Assembly (NCBI RefSeq): GCF_001975825.1
Contig: NZ_MTKN01000032.1
Location: 21,060-85,059, forward strand
DNA from: [Flexibacter] sp. ATCC 35208
Lineage (GTDB): Bacteria; Bacteroidota; Bacteroidia; Chitinophagales; Chitinophagaceae
Direction of reading: 5' to 3'
Length of the DNA stretch: 64,000 bases
The notes below the pieces were generated by a model. It was not told where the DNA came from. It made no database searches and saw only the letters and a list, made by a program, of their open reading frames with translations. The translations under genes were made by a program, and so were the position numbers. Positions 53,816 through 61,883 of the stretch are shown here, piece by piece; positions within the stretch are counted from its first letter, which is position 1, and each line of letters opens with the position of its first letter.

Positions 53816-55237
53816 ATGAGTAATATTATTGGTAGAGAGAAAGAATTGAAGATCCTTGAAAATGTGAAACTATCAGACAAATCACAATTTGTTGCTGTAT
53901 ATGGAAGGCGAAGGGTTGGCAAAACATTTTTAATAAGAGAAGCTTTTCAGCAGGATTTTACATTTTATCTTACTGGGGTTGCCAATATAAACCTGCAACA
54001 AAATTTATCCAATTTTCATAGAGCGTTACAAAAGTTCTATCCTAATCAATCAGCTCCGATGCCAGAAAATTGGTTTATAGCATTTGCACAACTGGAAGAT
54101 TTATTATCAAAAAGCAGTAAGAAAAAAAAAGTGGTTTTTCTGGATGAACTGCCCTGGTTGGATACTGCACAATCTGGGTTTCTCCCCGCACTTGACTATT
54201 TCTGGAATTCATTTGCCAGTGCAAGAAACGATGTTATTCTTATTGTATGTGGATCAGCTGCTTCATGGATGATTAATACACTGATCCATAATAAAGGAGG
54301 ACTACATAATAGAGTAACACAAAGAATACGCCTTGAACCCTTTACATTAAAGGAATGTGAAACCTTCTTTAAGAGTCGTGGCGGAGTATTTAATAGATAT
54401 CAGTTAATTCAATTGTATATGGTGATGGGAGGTGTACCATTTTATCTTGACCATGTGGATATTGGTATGAGTGCCTCTCAGAATATTAATCGATTGTGTT
54501 TCCAGCGAGATGGATTATTGACAGAAGAATTTACAGATCTTTATACTTCTTTATTCAATAAAGCAGAAAAACACCTTTCAGTAATTGAAACATTAAGCAC
54601 AAAAGCTAAGGGGTTAACCCGTTCTGAAATTATTAATAATACAGGATTGCCTAATGCCGGAAGTACAACAAGAATATTAAGTGAATTGGAGGAGAGTGGC
54701 TTTATACGGAAGTACACATCCTTTGGTAAAAAAGAGAAATATAGCCTTTATCAACTAAGTGATTTTTATTCTTTATTTTATATCAAATTCATACGGGGGA
54801 ATCTTGCGCTGAATGAGAACGAATGGATGAATGGGCTTAATACTCCACAGCAGAGAGCATGGAGTGGATATGCGTTTGAGCAGGTTTGCTTTGCACATCT
54901 ACCAGAAATTAAACATGCACTTGGCATAAGTGGCGTGCAAACAAATTGTTCGTCCTGGATAAACATGGATAAAGGAAGAAAACATCAGATAGATCTAATA
55001 ATAGACAGAAAAGACGATGTGATAAATGTTTGTGAAATGAAGTTCTCTATGAATCCTTTTACCATAGATAAAAAATATAGTGAAGAATTATTATCTAAAG
55101 TAGACACGTTTCGAACAGCGACACATACTAATAAATCCATTTTTTTAACTATGATCACTACCTATGGAATGATAAGAAATGTTTATTCTAATAGTATAGT
55201 TCAGAATAGTTTAACTATGGATGATCTTTTTGTCTAA
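53816..55237 (+). CDS. AAA-type ATPase with C-terminal nuclease-like (DUF234) domain
   Basis: This is a 473-aa protein of the archaeal-ATPase/DUF234 type. Walker A is AVYGRRRVGKTFLIREAF, Walker B KKKVVFLDELPWLD, and a sensor-like VCGSAASWM follows. A winged-helix part (GLTRSEIINNTGLPNAGSTTR; ELEESGFIRKYTSF) lies in the middle. The C-terminus has a PD-(D/E)XK-like core: RKHQIDLIIDRKDDVINVCE followed by MKF, giving Asp...Glu-x-Lys. The start at MSNIIGREKE is chosen because upstream in-frame codons merely translate the repeats. The family is widespread and its function poorly defined; a role in mobile-element or defence biology has often been suspected. Confidence 0.9.
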   Translation: MSNIIGREKELKILENVKLSDKSQFVAVYGRRRVGKTFLIREAFQQDFTFYLTGVANINLQQNLSNFHRALQKFYPNQSAPMPENWFIAFAQLEDLLSKSSKKKKVVFLDELPWLDTAQSGFLPALDYFWNSFASARNDVILIVCGSAASWMINTLIHNKGGLHNRVTQRIRLEPFTLKECETFFKSRGGVFNRYQLIQLYMVMGGVPFYLDHVDIGMSASQNINRLCFQRDGLLTEEFTDLYTSLFNKAEKHLSVIETLSTKAKGLTRSEIINNTGLPNAGSTTRILSELEESGFIRKYTSFGKKEKYSLYQLSDFYSLFYIKFIRGNLALNENEWMNGLNTPQQRAWSGYAFEQVCFAHLPEIKHALGISGVQTNCSSWINMDKGRKHQIDLIIDRKDDVINVCEMKFSMNPFTIDKKYSEELLSKVDTFRTATHTNKSIFLTMITTYGMIRNVYSNSIVQNSLTMDDLFV

Positions 55238-55296
55238 GTAAGTTGTTTGTAGATAAATAGGTGACCTGAACTTACCACATATCATATATAGAAATA

Positions 55297-55431
55297 ATGA
55301 AATTATCAATTGATAATTATAAAAATTTACTGTCTAAAGATCTGGTAAAAAGATCTGAAAAGTGTATCGTAAGAGAATGTGATGAAATTGAGAAAAATAA
55401 GTATCAGGCTTATATCAACTATTCCTTATGA
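55297..55431 (+). pseudogene. 44-codon fragment, possibly N-terminus of a SWIM-type protein
   Basis: The ORF reads MKLSIDNYKNLLSKDLVKRS and then ends after KNKYQAYINYSL. The pattern loosely resembles the N-terminus of bacterial SWIM zinc-finger proteins, but the zinc-finger itself is absent. Likely a remnant; the assignment is weak. Confidence 0.3.
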
Positions 55432-55471
55432 TCATTGGAAGGCAGAAAGTGAATCGATTTATCAACTTAAA

Positions 55472-56389
55472 TCAGTTAAACGATTGCCTGAATGCTAAAG
55501 GCGACCAATTGGTTTTGCTTTTGAAAAGTCTGCTGAAAGCCTGTGAATGTTCAAAACCAAGTTCATAAGCGATTTCACTGATGGAAAGATCTGTTGTGGA
55601 TAATTTTTCTTTCGCCTTTTCAATGACCTTGTTATGCACATGTTGTTGTGTTGTTTGTCCTGTAAGCACTTTAAGCAAACGACTTAGATAACTTACAGAT
55701 ACGTTTAATTGGGCTGAAACATATTGAACTGTTGGCAAGCCTTTCGAAATTAAATGATCATCGTTGAAATATTTATTGAGCAACTCTTCCAAACGGATTA
55801 AGATTTGATGATGCGCTTTTTCTCTGGTAATAAACTGGCGATGGTAAAACCGTTCGCAATAGCTCAGTAAGTTTTCAACATGTGTCACAATGATTTGCTT
55901 GGTAAAATCATCAAGATTAGAATGATATTCCTGCTGAATGTTTTCAATTATTCCGTTGAGTATTTTTTCTTCTTTTCCGGAAAGAAATAAAGCTTCGTGA
56001 ACTGAATAATCAAAGAAATCATATTGTTTTATGCTTTGGGCAAGTAGCGTGTTCCAAATAAAATCGGGGTGAATAAGTAAAATCCAGCCGGATGGACTTT
56101 TAGACATTTCCTGTTCAAATATTTCAACATTCAATACTTGATTAGGCGACATAAAAAACAAAACACCGTCATCTTCAAAATCGTAATTAAGCTGTCCGTA
56201 TTTATACTTTATTCCATCCATTCTTTTTAATGCAATAGCATAAAAATCAAACACAACCTTTATTGAAACTCGCTCTGGTCTGTTAGTGATGGAATCTATA
56301 TTTATCAAACTAATTAAAGGATGTTCAGGTTTTGGAATACCTAAAACCCGATGATATTCACTGATAGATTTTATGCTATGCGGCTTCAT
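55472..56389 (-). CDS. AraC-family transcription regulator
   Basis: This 305-aa regulator is a paralogue of the one at 26798: same length and same opening motif (SEYHRVLGIPKPEHPLISLI), similar effector domain (GIKYKYGQLNYDFEDDGVLF) and HTH pair (TVQYVSAQLNVSVSYLSRLL; LSISEIAYELGFEHSQAFSRLF). The start is at MKPHSIKS, with a Met three codons upstream as an alternative. It lies at the end of an EthD-NmrA-DoxX run on the same strand, 41 bases after DoxX, and probably controls it. Confidence 0.92.
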   Translation of the reverse strand: MKPHSIKSISEYHRVLGIPKPEHPLISLINIDSITNRPERVSIKVVFDFYAIALKRMDGIKYKYGQLNYDFEDDGVLFFMSPNQVLNVEIFEQEMSKSPSGWILLIHPDFIWNTLLAQSIKQYDFFDYSVHEALFLSGKEEKILNGIIENIQQEYHSNLDDFTKQIIVTHVENLLSYCERFYHRQFITREKAHHQILIRLEELLNKYFNDDHLISKGLPTVQYVSAQLNVSVSYLSRLLKVLTGQTTQQHVHNKVIEKAKEKLSTTDLSISEIAYELGFEHSQAFSRLFKSKTNWSPLAFRQSFN

Positions 56390-56430
56390 GTTTATCATAG
56401 TTGAAGATACAGATGTTTATCTATTGCTAT

Positions 56431-56796
56431 TCACAATTTAATTGAGCTTCCAAGCATACGTTGCAATAATTCAGGGAATCGATATGCACTTGCAACCCAA
56501 ATGACAATTTGAATAACTATTACATTTACCACAGGCGTATTAGTCGTGAGATGAACAGCAATGGCACCTCCAAAGTAAGCAATCGCTAAAAGCGCACCAA
56601 GAACCCCCGTTTGTGGGAAAATCCAAATTATTCCAATCATTATTTTTAATACGCTGAGAAGAATTTGATTACGTCTGCCACCATAACCCGATTCTAATTC
56701 TTTGGCTTTACTATTTGCTGAAAGATTCATCATCCCGCTTCCAATAAAAACCAACGCAACTAATCCTGTTGCTATCCAATATAAGGTATTATTCAT
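56431..56796 (-). CDS. DoxX-like membrane protein
   Basis: The product is 121 aa with four hydrophobic helices (YWIATGLVALVFIGSGMMNL; IMIGIIWIFPQTGVLGALLA; VVNVIVIQIVIWVASAYRF). This fits the DoxX/DoxX-like family, small membrane proteins linked to redox and thiol stress. Its start overlaps the NmrA-like stop by four bases (ATGA), so the two are translationally coupled. Confidence 0.88.
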   Translation of the reverse strand: MNNTLYWIATGLVALVFIGSGMMNLSANSKAKELESGYGGRRNQILLSVLKIMIGIIWIFPQTGVLGALLAIAYFGGAIAVHLTTNTPVVNVIVIQIVIWVASAYRFPELLQRMLGSSIKL

Positions 56797-57791
56797 TGTC
56801 TGTGATATTCATTAGCAAATTCTTTGACGTAATCTTTCAATTTCGTTTTACCTAAAACCGGGCGGTGCTTGTAATAATCCTGATACAAATAAGAATTTTC
56901 ACCACCACGTCCGGCTGCCTGCATTTCTACAAATGCTTGTGCAATGCTGGGACTCCATTTCATCCTTTTCATGGCATTTAATAAATGCTTATCAGAAATC
57001 TGTCCCCACTTCAGATAAGGCTTTCCGATTTCGTCGCCCAATGCTTTTGCTACCTCATTACAAGTCATTTCTTCACTTGCGACATAGCGGAATGTTCTGC
57101 CGCTAAATGGGTTTTCTATTTCTTCTGCTATCGTGCTTGCAATATCAAGAGGCGAAACCAAAAGGCTAATATCATTTCCTCCCAGGTTAGAAACGATTAC
57201 GCCACGTTTTCCGCCCATTAAACCACCCAAGCCATAATAGTAAAGTGCCATAAATGTGCCTATAACACCTTTACTTAGTTGCTTTATTACCTGTGCCAAT
57301 GGCAATATATTGAGGAATAAACCGACAGGTCGCATAAATTTTATGGAAACATCAGAAGGTAATTCATTCAAAATTTTTTCTGCGTAATAATGATGTTTTA
57401 ATAACCCATTCTTGCTGTCTGTATGTGCACCGATACTGCTAAGATGAATTACTCTCTTTACACCCGCTTGTAAAATTGCTTCTTTATATTTTGTAACAAT
57501 ATCATTGATATTGTTCAGCATATCTGTAAACGTAAAATTGGGGTTCGATAATTGGTCTGGAGCTATCGGGGGTTCCATAAGATAAACAATATCTGCACCA
57601 ACAAATGTTGCTGTCAAAAAATCGGCGTCTTTTATAGAACCTATTGCTGCTTTTGCTCCTAAGGCTTCAATTATATCGTGCCGGTTGGCATTGTTGCTGA
57701 TAATTGTTACAGAATGTCCGCTTGCAATCAATGCTATTGCAAGCGGTTTTCCGATGTTACCCAATGAACCTGTTAAAACTATTTTCGCCAC
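56793..57791 (-). CDS. NmrA-like NAD(P)-binding protein
   Basis: This is a 332-aa atypical SDR: VLTGSLGNIGKPLAIALIAS (GxxGxxG), a strand followed by SNN that fits NADP preference, VKRVIHLSSIGAHTDSKNGL, HHYYAEKILNEL and IKFMRPVGLFLNILPL. The catalytic Tyr is not obvious, as in NmrA-type redox sensors or quinone oxidoreductases. It is the middle gene between EthD (11 bases upstream) and DoxX (4-base overlap). Confidence 0.88.
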   Translation of the reverse strand: MAKIVLTGSLGNIGKPLAIALIASGHSVTIISNNANRHDIIEALGAKAAIGSIKDADFLTATFVGADIVYLMEPPIAPDQLSNPNFTFTDMLNNINDIVTKYKEAILQAGVKRVIHLSSIGAHTDSKNGLLKHHYYAEKILNELPSDVSIKFMRPVGLFLNILPLAQVIKQLSKGVIGTFMALYYYGLGGLMGGKRGVIVSNLGGNDISLLVSPLDIASTIAEEIENPFSGRTFRYVASEEMTCNEVAKALGDEIGKPYLKWGQISDKHLLNAMKRMKWSPSIAQAFVEMQAAGRGGENSYLYQDYYKHRPVLGKTKLKDYVKEFANEYHRQ

Positions 57792-57802
57792 AACTTTTCA
57801 CT

Positions 57803-58138
57803 TTAATTGAGTTCGGAAATAATAACTTCGCTTATCTGAATATCTGGCTGAATCGTAGTAAAATTGTGCATGTCCCCTATAATTTTTCCGGCATTGGGGT
57901 TAAATGCTTTTTCAAAATCTTCAATACTATCAAAATACATATTTCCTATGGCTATAAAAGGTGCAATACCACCTGGCTTAGCACTTCCTAATCCTTTTTC
58001 CACAGTTGCCCCTTTGAGTGCACTTCCTAAAAGCTGTTTTGCCAGTGTAAGATGTGAACTGATATAATATTCCATATTAAAATGTTTCCCTTCCACATTG
58101 GGATACATAACACTTACTTTAATCATTCCTTTATTCAT
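57803..58138 (-). CDS. EthD-family protein
   Basis: The product is a 111-aa alpha-beta ferredoxin-like barrel protein: MIKVSVMYPNVEGKHFNMEY, HLTLAKQLLGSALKGATVEK, AIGNMYFDSIEDFEKAFNPN. This matches EthD-type proteins, thought to bind or process small organic molecules. The start at ATG 58138 is used. It is the first gene of the minus-strand EthD-NmrA-DoxX-AraC run. Confidence 0.86.
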   Translation of the reverse strand: MNKGMIKVSVMYPNVEGKHFNMEYYISSHLTLAKQLLGSALKGATVEKGLGSAKPGGIAPFIAIGNMYFDSIEDFEKAFNPNAGKIIGDMHNFTTIQPDIQISEVIISELN

Positions 58139-58358
58139 TTTCTGTATTATTTGTTGTTGCAAATGTCTTTACAACTCCCCCAAAAGAAGTAACAGTTTTT
58201 GACAATGTTGTAACCGAAAATGAAAAACAAAAAAAGGATAGTATTATAATGGCCTCAATCTTTAGGGGCAATATCTCAACTTTATTTCTGGTGTATTGTG
58301 AAATTAGTTAATTTGTTTATTCAATTTAACAAACTCTTATAATAAAGAATGCTACTGT

Positions 58359-59579
58359 ATGTCATTTTTAAAAGAATGGAATGAGAAAGGAGCTTTGTTC
58401 GCTCAGCAAATCAATGAAATGGTAGCTTATGCCGCTGCGCATGGATGGGACAAAGTAGTACAAAAAGAAATATCCGATCAGCGTGAGCACCTTGCCCCGG
58501 AAATCCTGGCCGCTCTCCGCCAGGCTAACAAAAATAACACAGTAAATGCTTTTCGTGAAAGTTGCCCTCCGTCATTAGCCCCATTTGCAAAATACATTTC
58601 CGAAAAGTGCGAATCAATATGGGATATTCATTTTTTAGATGCTGACAGAGTTGTATTCCTGACCGGCGCTCCTTACCAAAAAAGACAGTCCTACCTGTGG
58701 GATCCCCAAAATGACAAATTGGAGAAACTGGATCCGGCTATCGTAGCGATTGGTAAATCTCCCCGGAATAACTGTTTTGCCATCGCGTCAAAGAATAGGA
58801 TCATCACTACAGCAGGTTGGGATGGAGCCGTTATTTATGAGTTTAAGTATCCGGAAATGAAGATCACGCAGATGATACCATTTAACGATGGCCTGCAGGT
58901 ATTGCTCATCACACCAAATGGTATTTATATTACTATAAATGGAGATTGTGTGTTGATTCATCCTGTATATTCCCAGGAGGAGGAAGAAGAAGATGATGAT
59001 GATGATGCGGAATACGGCACAGAGATAGATATGGAGCATGGTGCTTTATCTCCCGATAATAAGCTGATTAGCTTTGGTGAACAGGCTAGTAACCACAGGG
59101 TTGGTGGTAACAATGGCATATTTAATATTGCGCCTGCATCTGAATACCCTCACTACACCATGTTCTCAAAAGATGGTGCACAGGTGTTGCTCAATTCCTG
59201 TCATATGTATCATGGCGCTACAATTATAGTTCCAACCAATAATCTGAAGAAAAAGCCGAAAGTTATTAATGAAGAAGACCGTGTATATGCGGGGGTAGCT
59301 ACTGAAGAAGGGTTTATATGGGGGAATGCCTCCGGTTATATTAAAGCATATGACTATAAGGGGAAATACCTGTGGCAATATTATATAGGAGGCACGATCT
59401 CTGGAATGGCTGTTTCTGAAGATGAAAGCACGTTATACGTTGGTACCTATGCAGGCGGGCTACATCAGTTGAAACTCAATGCCGGTCAACGTGATAACCA
59501 TACTATTGGCACAGGTAAACATTATGAAGAGTGCCGCTGGATTTTTTGGGAAAGTGAGGACGGACCTTTGAAGTGGTAA
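58359..59579 (+). CDS. Beta-propeller-like (WD/PQQ) protein of unknown function
   Basis: This is a 406-aa soluble protein without signal peptide. Residues 1-85 are helical. From about 90 onward propeller-like blades appear: SIWDIHFLDADRVVFLTG, GKSPRNNCFAIASKNRIITT, YIKAYDYKGKYLWQYYIGGT and ISGMAVSEDESTLYVGTYAG. Around residue 210 there is a run of five Glu and five Asp. No catalytic motif is visible. A binding or scaffold role is plausible. It is not in an operon. Confidence 0.7.
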   Translation: MSFLKEWNEKGALFAQQINEMVAYAAAHGWDKVVQKEISDQREHLAPEILAALRQANKNNTVNAFRESCPPSLAPFAKYISEKCESIWDIHFLDADRVVFLTGAPYQKRQSYLWDPQNDKLEKLDPAIVAIGKSPRNNCFAIASKNRIITTAGWDGAVIYEFKYPEMKITQMIPFNDGLQVLLITPNGIYITINGDCVLIHPVYSQEEEEEDDDDDAEYGTEIDMEHGALSPDNKLISFGEQASNHRVGGNNGIFNIAPASEYPHYTMFSKDGAQVLLNSCHMYHGATIIVPTNNLKKKPKVINEEDRVYAGVATEEGFIWGNASGYIKAYDYKGKYLWQYYIGGTISGMAVSEDESTLYVGTYAGGLHQLKLNAGQRDNHTIGTGKHYEECRWIFWESEDGPLKW

Positions 59580-59694
59580 GTCATATGGCTGTTAAAAAGC
59601 AATGAGGATCTTTAATAACTCCCTTGCCTATTGTTTTTTTTACAGGATTCTTGATGATGAAAATATTAATTCGCACACACAAATTTTCTATATA

Positions 59695-59948
59695 ATGATA
59701 ACAGCCTACCATCGTATTGCATCTGACAATATTGATCTGCCTGTAGATATTACCATGGATTTTTCTCAAGGCGCGGATGGGATGCCGGAGATGGAAAAAG
59801 AAGCACGGTTTAAGTACTATAATACTCCCCCAAAGGGTATATTTGCCGCATTAGTTGGGTCAAATCCGAATATGAGGCAGTTCGTAAGTTCCTAATAGAA
59901 AAGAAGGGTTTCACAGAGAGAGTATCTAAAGAACTTGCCGCTCAATAA
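59695..59948 (+). pseudogene. Small gene interrupted by a single-base frameshift
   Basis: One frame reads MITAYHRIASDNIDLPVDIT and runs to GIFAALVGSNP near 59865, after which it hits a stop at 59895. The next frame continues with YEAVRKFLIEKKGFTERVSK and ends ELAAQ at 59948. Adding one base near 59866 would give a continuous protein of about 83 residues. I do not recognise a family. Confidence 0.65.
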
Positions 59949-60056
59949 GATAAGTGCATAGCAGCATTCCTGGGCCATCCCCCCCCTCATTCAGCTAATT
60001 TTAGGATACAATTTCCCAATTTTGTAATATCTTGCTCCCAATCATTATTTATCCTT

Positions 60057-60410
60057 ATGCAATACCAGCCGGGATTACACCTGTTAACCACAGTGTACTC
60101 CCCGAGAATAGACTTATTACAGCATAGCAGCTACTGGAAAACATTCATTCAGGGACAAATCGATCAACATCAGCTGACAGCTGTGGGGCACAACATTCAT
60201 GATTTTCCAGGTGGCGGATTCACCGCCGTACACTGTTTGACGGAGTCGCATGTCTCTATTCATACCTGGCCGGAATACGGCTTATGTACCTGCGATGTAT
60301 TCCTCTCTAACTTTAGGAAGAACAATGACCTGATTACAGAAGCGATCATGCAGGAGATCCTGCGCTTCTTCGAAGCTACCCGTCATGAATCCCATTCCCT
60401 GAGAAGATAA
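60057..60410 (+). CDS. S-adenosylmethionine decarboxylase (SpeD)-like protein
   Basis: This 117-aa product is of the bacterial pyruvoyl SAM decarboxylase type, which supplies decarboxylated SAM for aminopropyl transfer. The self-cleavage region is intact: LTESHVSIHTWPEYG, with Ser 64 after Glu 63 as the expected pyruvoyl-forming residue and His 69 following. In the T. maritima enzyme the active-site Cys lies in DVFTCG; here that stretch reads DVFLSN, with Ser at the Cys position, while two other Cys (77 and 79) sit just before (GLCTCD). So the chemistry may be altered or a neighbouring Cys used. It heads a five-gene operon, 11 bases before the DUF4178 gene. Confidence 0.87.
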   Translation: MQYQPGLHLLTTVYSPRIDLLQHSSYWKTFIQGQIDQHQLTAVGHNIHDFPGGGFTAVHCLTESHVSIHTWPEYGLCTCDVFLSNFRKNNDLITEAIMQEILRFFEATRHESHSLRR

Positions 60411-60421
60411 CATTTATACCC

Positions 60422-61666
60422 ATGAACAATTTTAAATGTCCCATTTGTAGTACTATCCTGTCAGTTTTTGATCCCGTAAGAACAGAAGTATTTGTTTGTC
60501 ATTATTGTTATTCCACCCTACATAAAGAATCGCTGGCACCTTTAGCTTTCAGGCTGACAGGTAAGCTCAACGAACCAAAATACCACCAGCTGATCCCCCT
60601 GGGAGCCACTGGTATAATCAACGGCATAGAATATACCGTCATTACCTACGCAGAACGCGTAGAAGTCGGTCCTGACAAATACTGCTGGGTAGAATATACC
60701 CTCCGCAGGAATGAGGATAATGTAAACATCTTTCTCTCTACATTTAATGGTCACTGGCTGTTACTTTCCCCAACGGAAAACGATGGGCTGGTATATGAGC
60801 CTCCTCAGAAATATGCGCCAACAATAGATGTCGATGGTGTTACCCTTAAACACTTTCACAATTATCATGCTTTTTACCATGCGGTAAGAGGAGAGTTTCA
60901 TTTTGATATCAACTTCTCCAAAAACATCCAGTGCTTCGAATATATCGCTCCTCCACAATTGCTGGCAGTTGAATATACTACTAAGACGGAGATTGATCTG
61001 TTTTTTGGAGAGTACATACGTCCAAAACAAGTTAGCAAAGGATTCCTCAATGGTGGCCGGATGCCGCGTCGTACTGGCGTAGCGGCGGCCCAGCCATTTT
61101 ATATCAATTTTGACTGGTTCCGCAGCTTAGTCGGTGTTATGATTTTTTGTGTATTGGCATTCGTCATCCAGTACTATTATAACCTTGATACAAGCCGGAA
61201 GGTAGTATCCTATATGCAACTGAAAGTGGATGATACTACTATGAACCGCCCCCGGGTGAGCGAAAGCTTTGTAGTTTATAAAATGTCCAACATGGAAGTT
61301 ACTATCAGAGGGGATGTGGATAACAACTGGTGTGCAACTGATATCGATCTTGTCAATGAAAAAGATGGTAAGGAGCAGACTGTCGCACTGGAATCATCTT
61401 ACTATCATGGGTATTCCGATGGAGAAAGCTGGGAGGAAGGAGATAAAGTAGCCTCTGCTTTTGTTTGTAGCATTCCTCCGGGTACGTATCATCTCGTAGT
61501 TACTCCCTATAAAGAAAACTACGGGTCGCCGGTATTTGCTACAGTAACAGCCACATGGAATGTATATACAATATGGAACCCGTTCTTTCTCTCCTTAATT
61601 ATGTTGGTGATATGTATACTCGTCCAAATTTGGAATTATCTTTTTGAAAAAAAACGTTGGGAATAA
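60422..61666 (+). CDS. DUF4178 protein with zinc ribbon and membrane helices
   Basis: The product is 414 aa. The N-terminus is a zinc ribbon (Cys 6, 9, 26 and 29: CPIC and CHYC). A DUF4178 unit follows (IPLGATGIINGIEYTVITYA; DKYCWVEYTLRR) and probably a second copy (YHAVRGEFHFDINFS). Two hydrophobic segments, near 237-255 and 385-408, enclose an extracytoplasmic-looking domain with RVSESFVVYKMSNMEVTIRG. DUF4178 has no proven function but is recurrent in clusters with SpeD and spermidine synthase homologues. It is tightly placed between speD and the 70-aa membrane protein. Confidence 0.85.
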   Translation: MNNFKCPICSTILSVFDPVRTEVFVCHYCYSTLHKESLAPLAFRLTGKLNEPKYHQLIPLGATGIINGIEYTVITYAERVEVGPDKYCWVEYTLRRNEDNVNIFLSTFNGHWLLLSPTENDGLVYEPPQKYAPTIDVDGVTLKHFHNYHAFYHAVRGEFHFDINFSKNIQCFEYIAPPQLLAVEYTTKTEIDLFFGEYIRPKQVSKGFLNGGRMPRRTGVAAAQPFYINFDWFRSLVGVMIFCVLAFVIQYYYNLDTSRKVVSYMQLKVDDTTMNRPRVSESFVVYKMSNMEVTIRGDVDNNWCATDIDLVNEKDGKEQTVALESSYYHGYSDGESWEEGDKVASAFVCSIPPGTYHLVVTPYKENYGSPVFATVTATWNVYTIWNPFFLSLIMLVICILVQIWNYLFEKKRWE

Positions 61667-61670
61667 TATC

Positions 61671-61883
61671 ATGGAAGAAAATATCAGTCCATTCAATATA
61701 ATACGCAGAATCTGGATAAGAGATGGCTTCATCATAAGTGTTGCATCTATACTGCTGGTATTACTTGTGATCGCGAATCATTACGGTTATCGTGTCTGCA
61801 ATTGCGCCAGTACAGAGAAATACTTACCTGGCCAGGATAGACAGAACGGTCACTCCGGCGTTCATACTTTCTATCACAAATAA
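61671..61883 (+). CDS. 70-aa single-pass membrane protein
   Basis: MEENISPFNIIRRIWIRDGF leads into one membrane helix (IISVASILLVLLVIA), then a CNC motif and a polar tail rich in His and Gly. Its ATG is 5 bases after the DUF4178 stop and its stop shares a base with the next start (TAATG). I do not recognise the family; related clusters often carry a DUF350 multi-pass protein in such a place, but this one has only one helix. The operon position strongly supports it as a gene. Confidence 0.75.
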   Translation: MEENISPFNIIRRIWIRDGFIISVASILLVLLVIANHYGYRVCNCASTEKYLPGQDRQNGHSGVHTFYHK

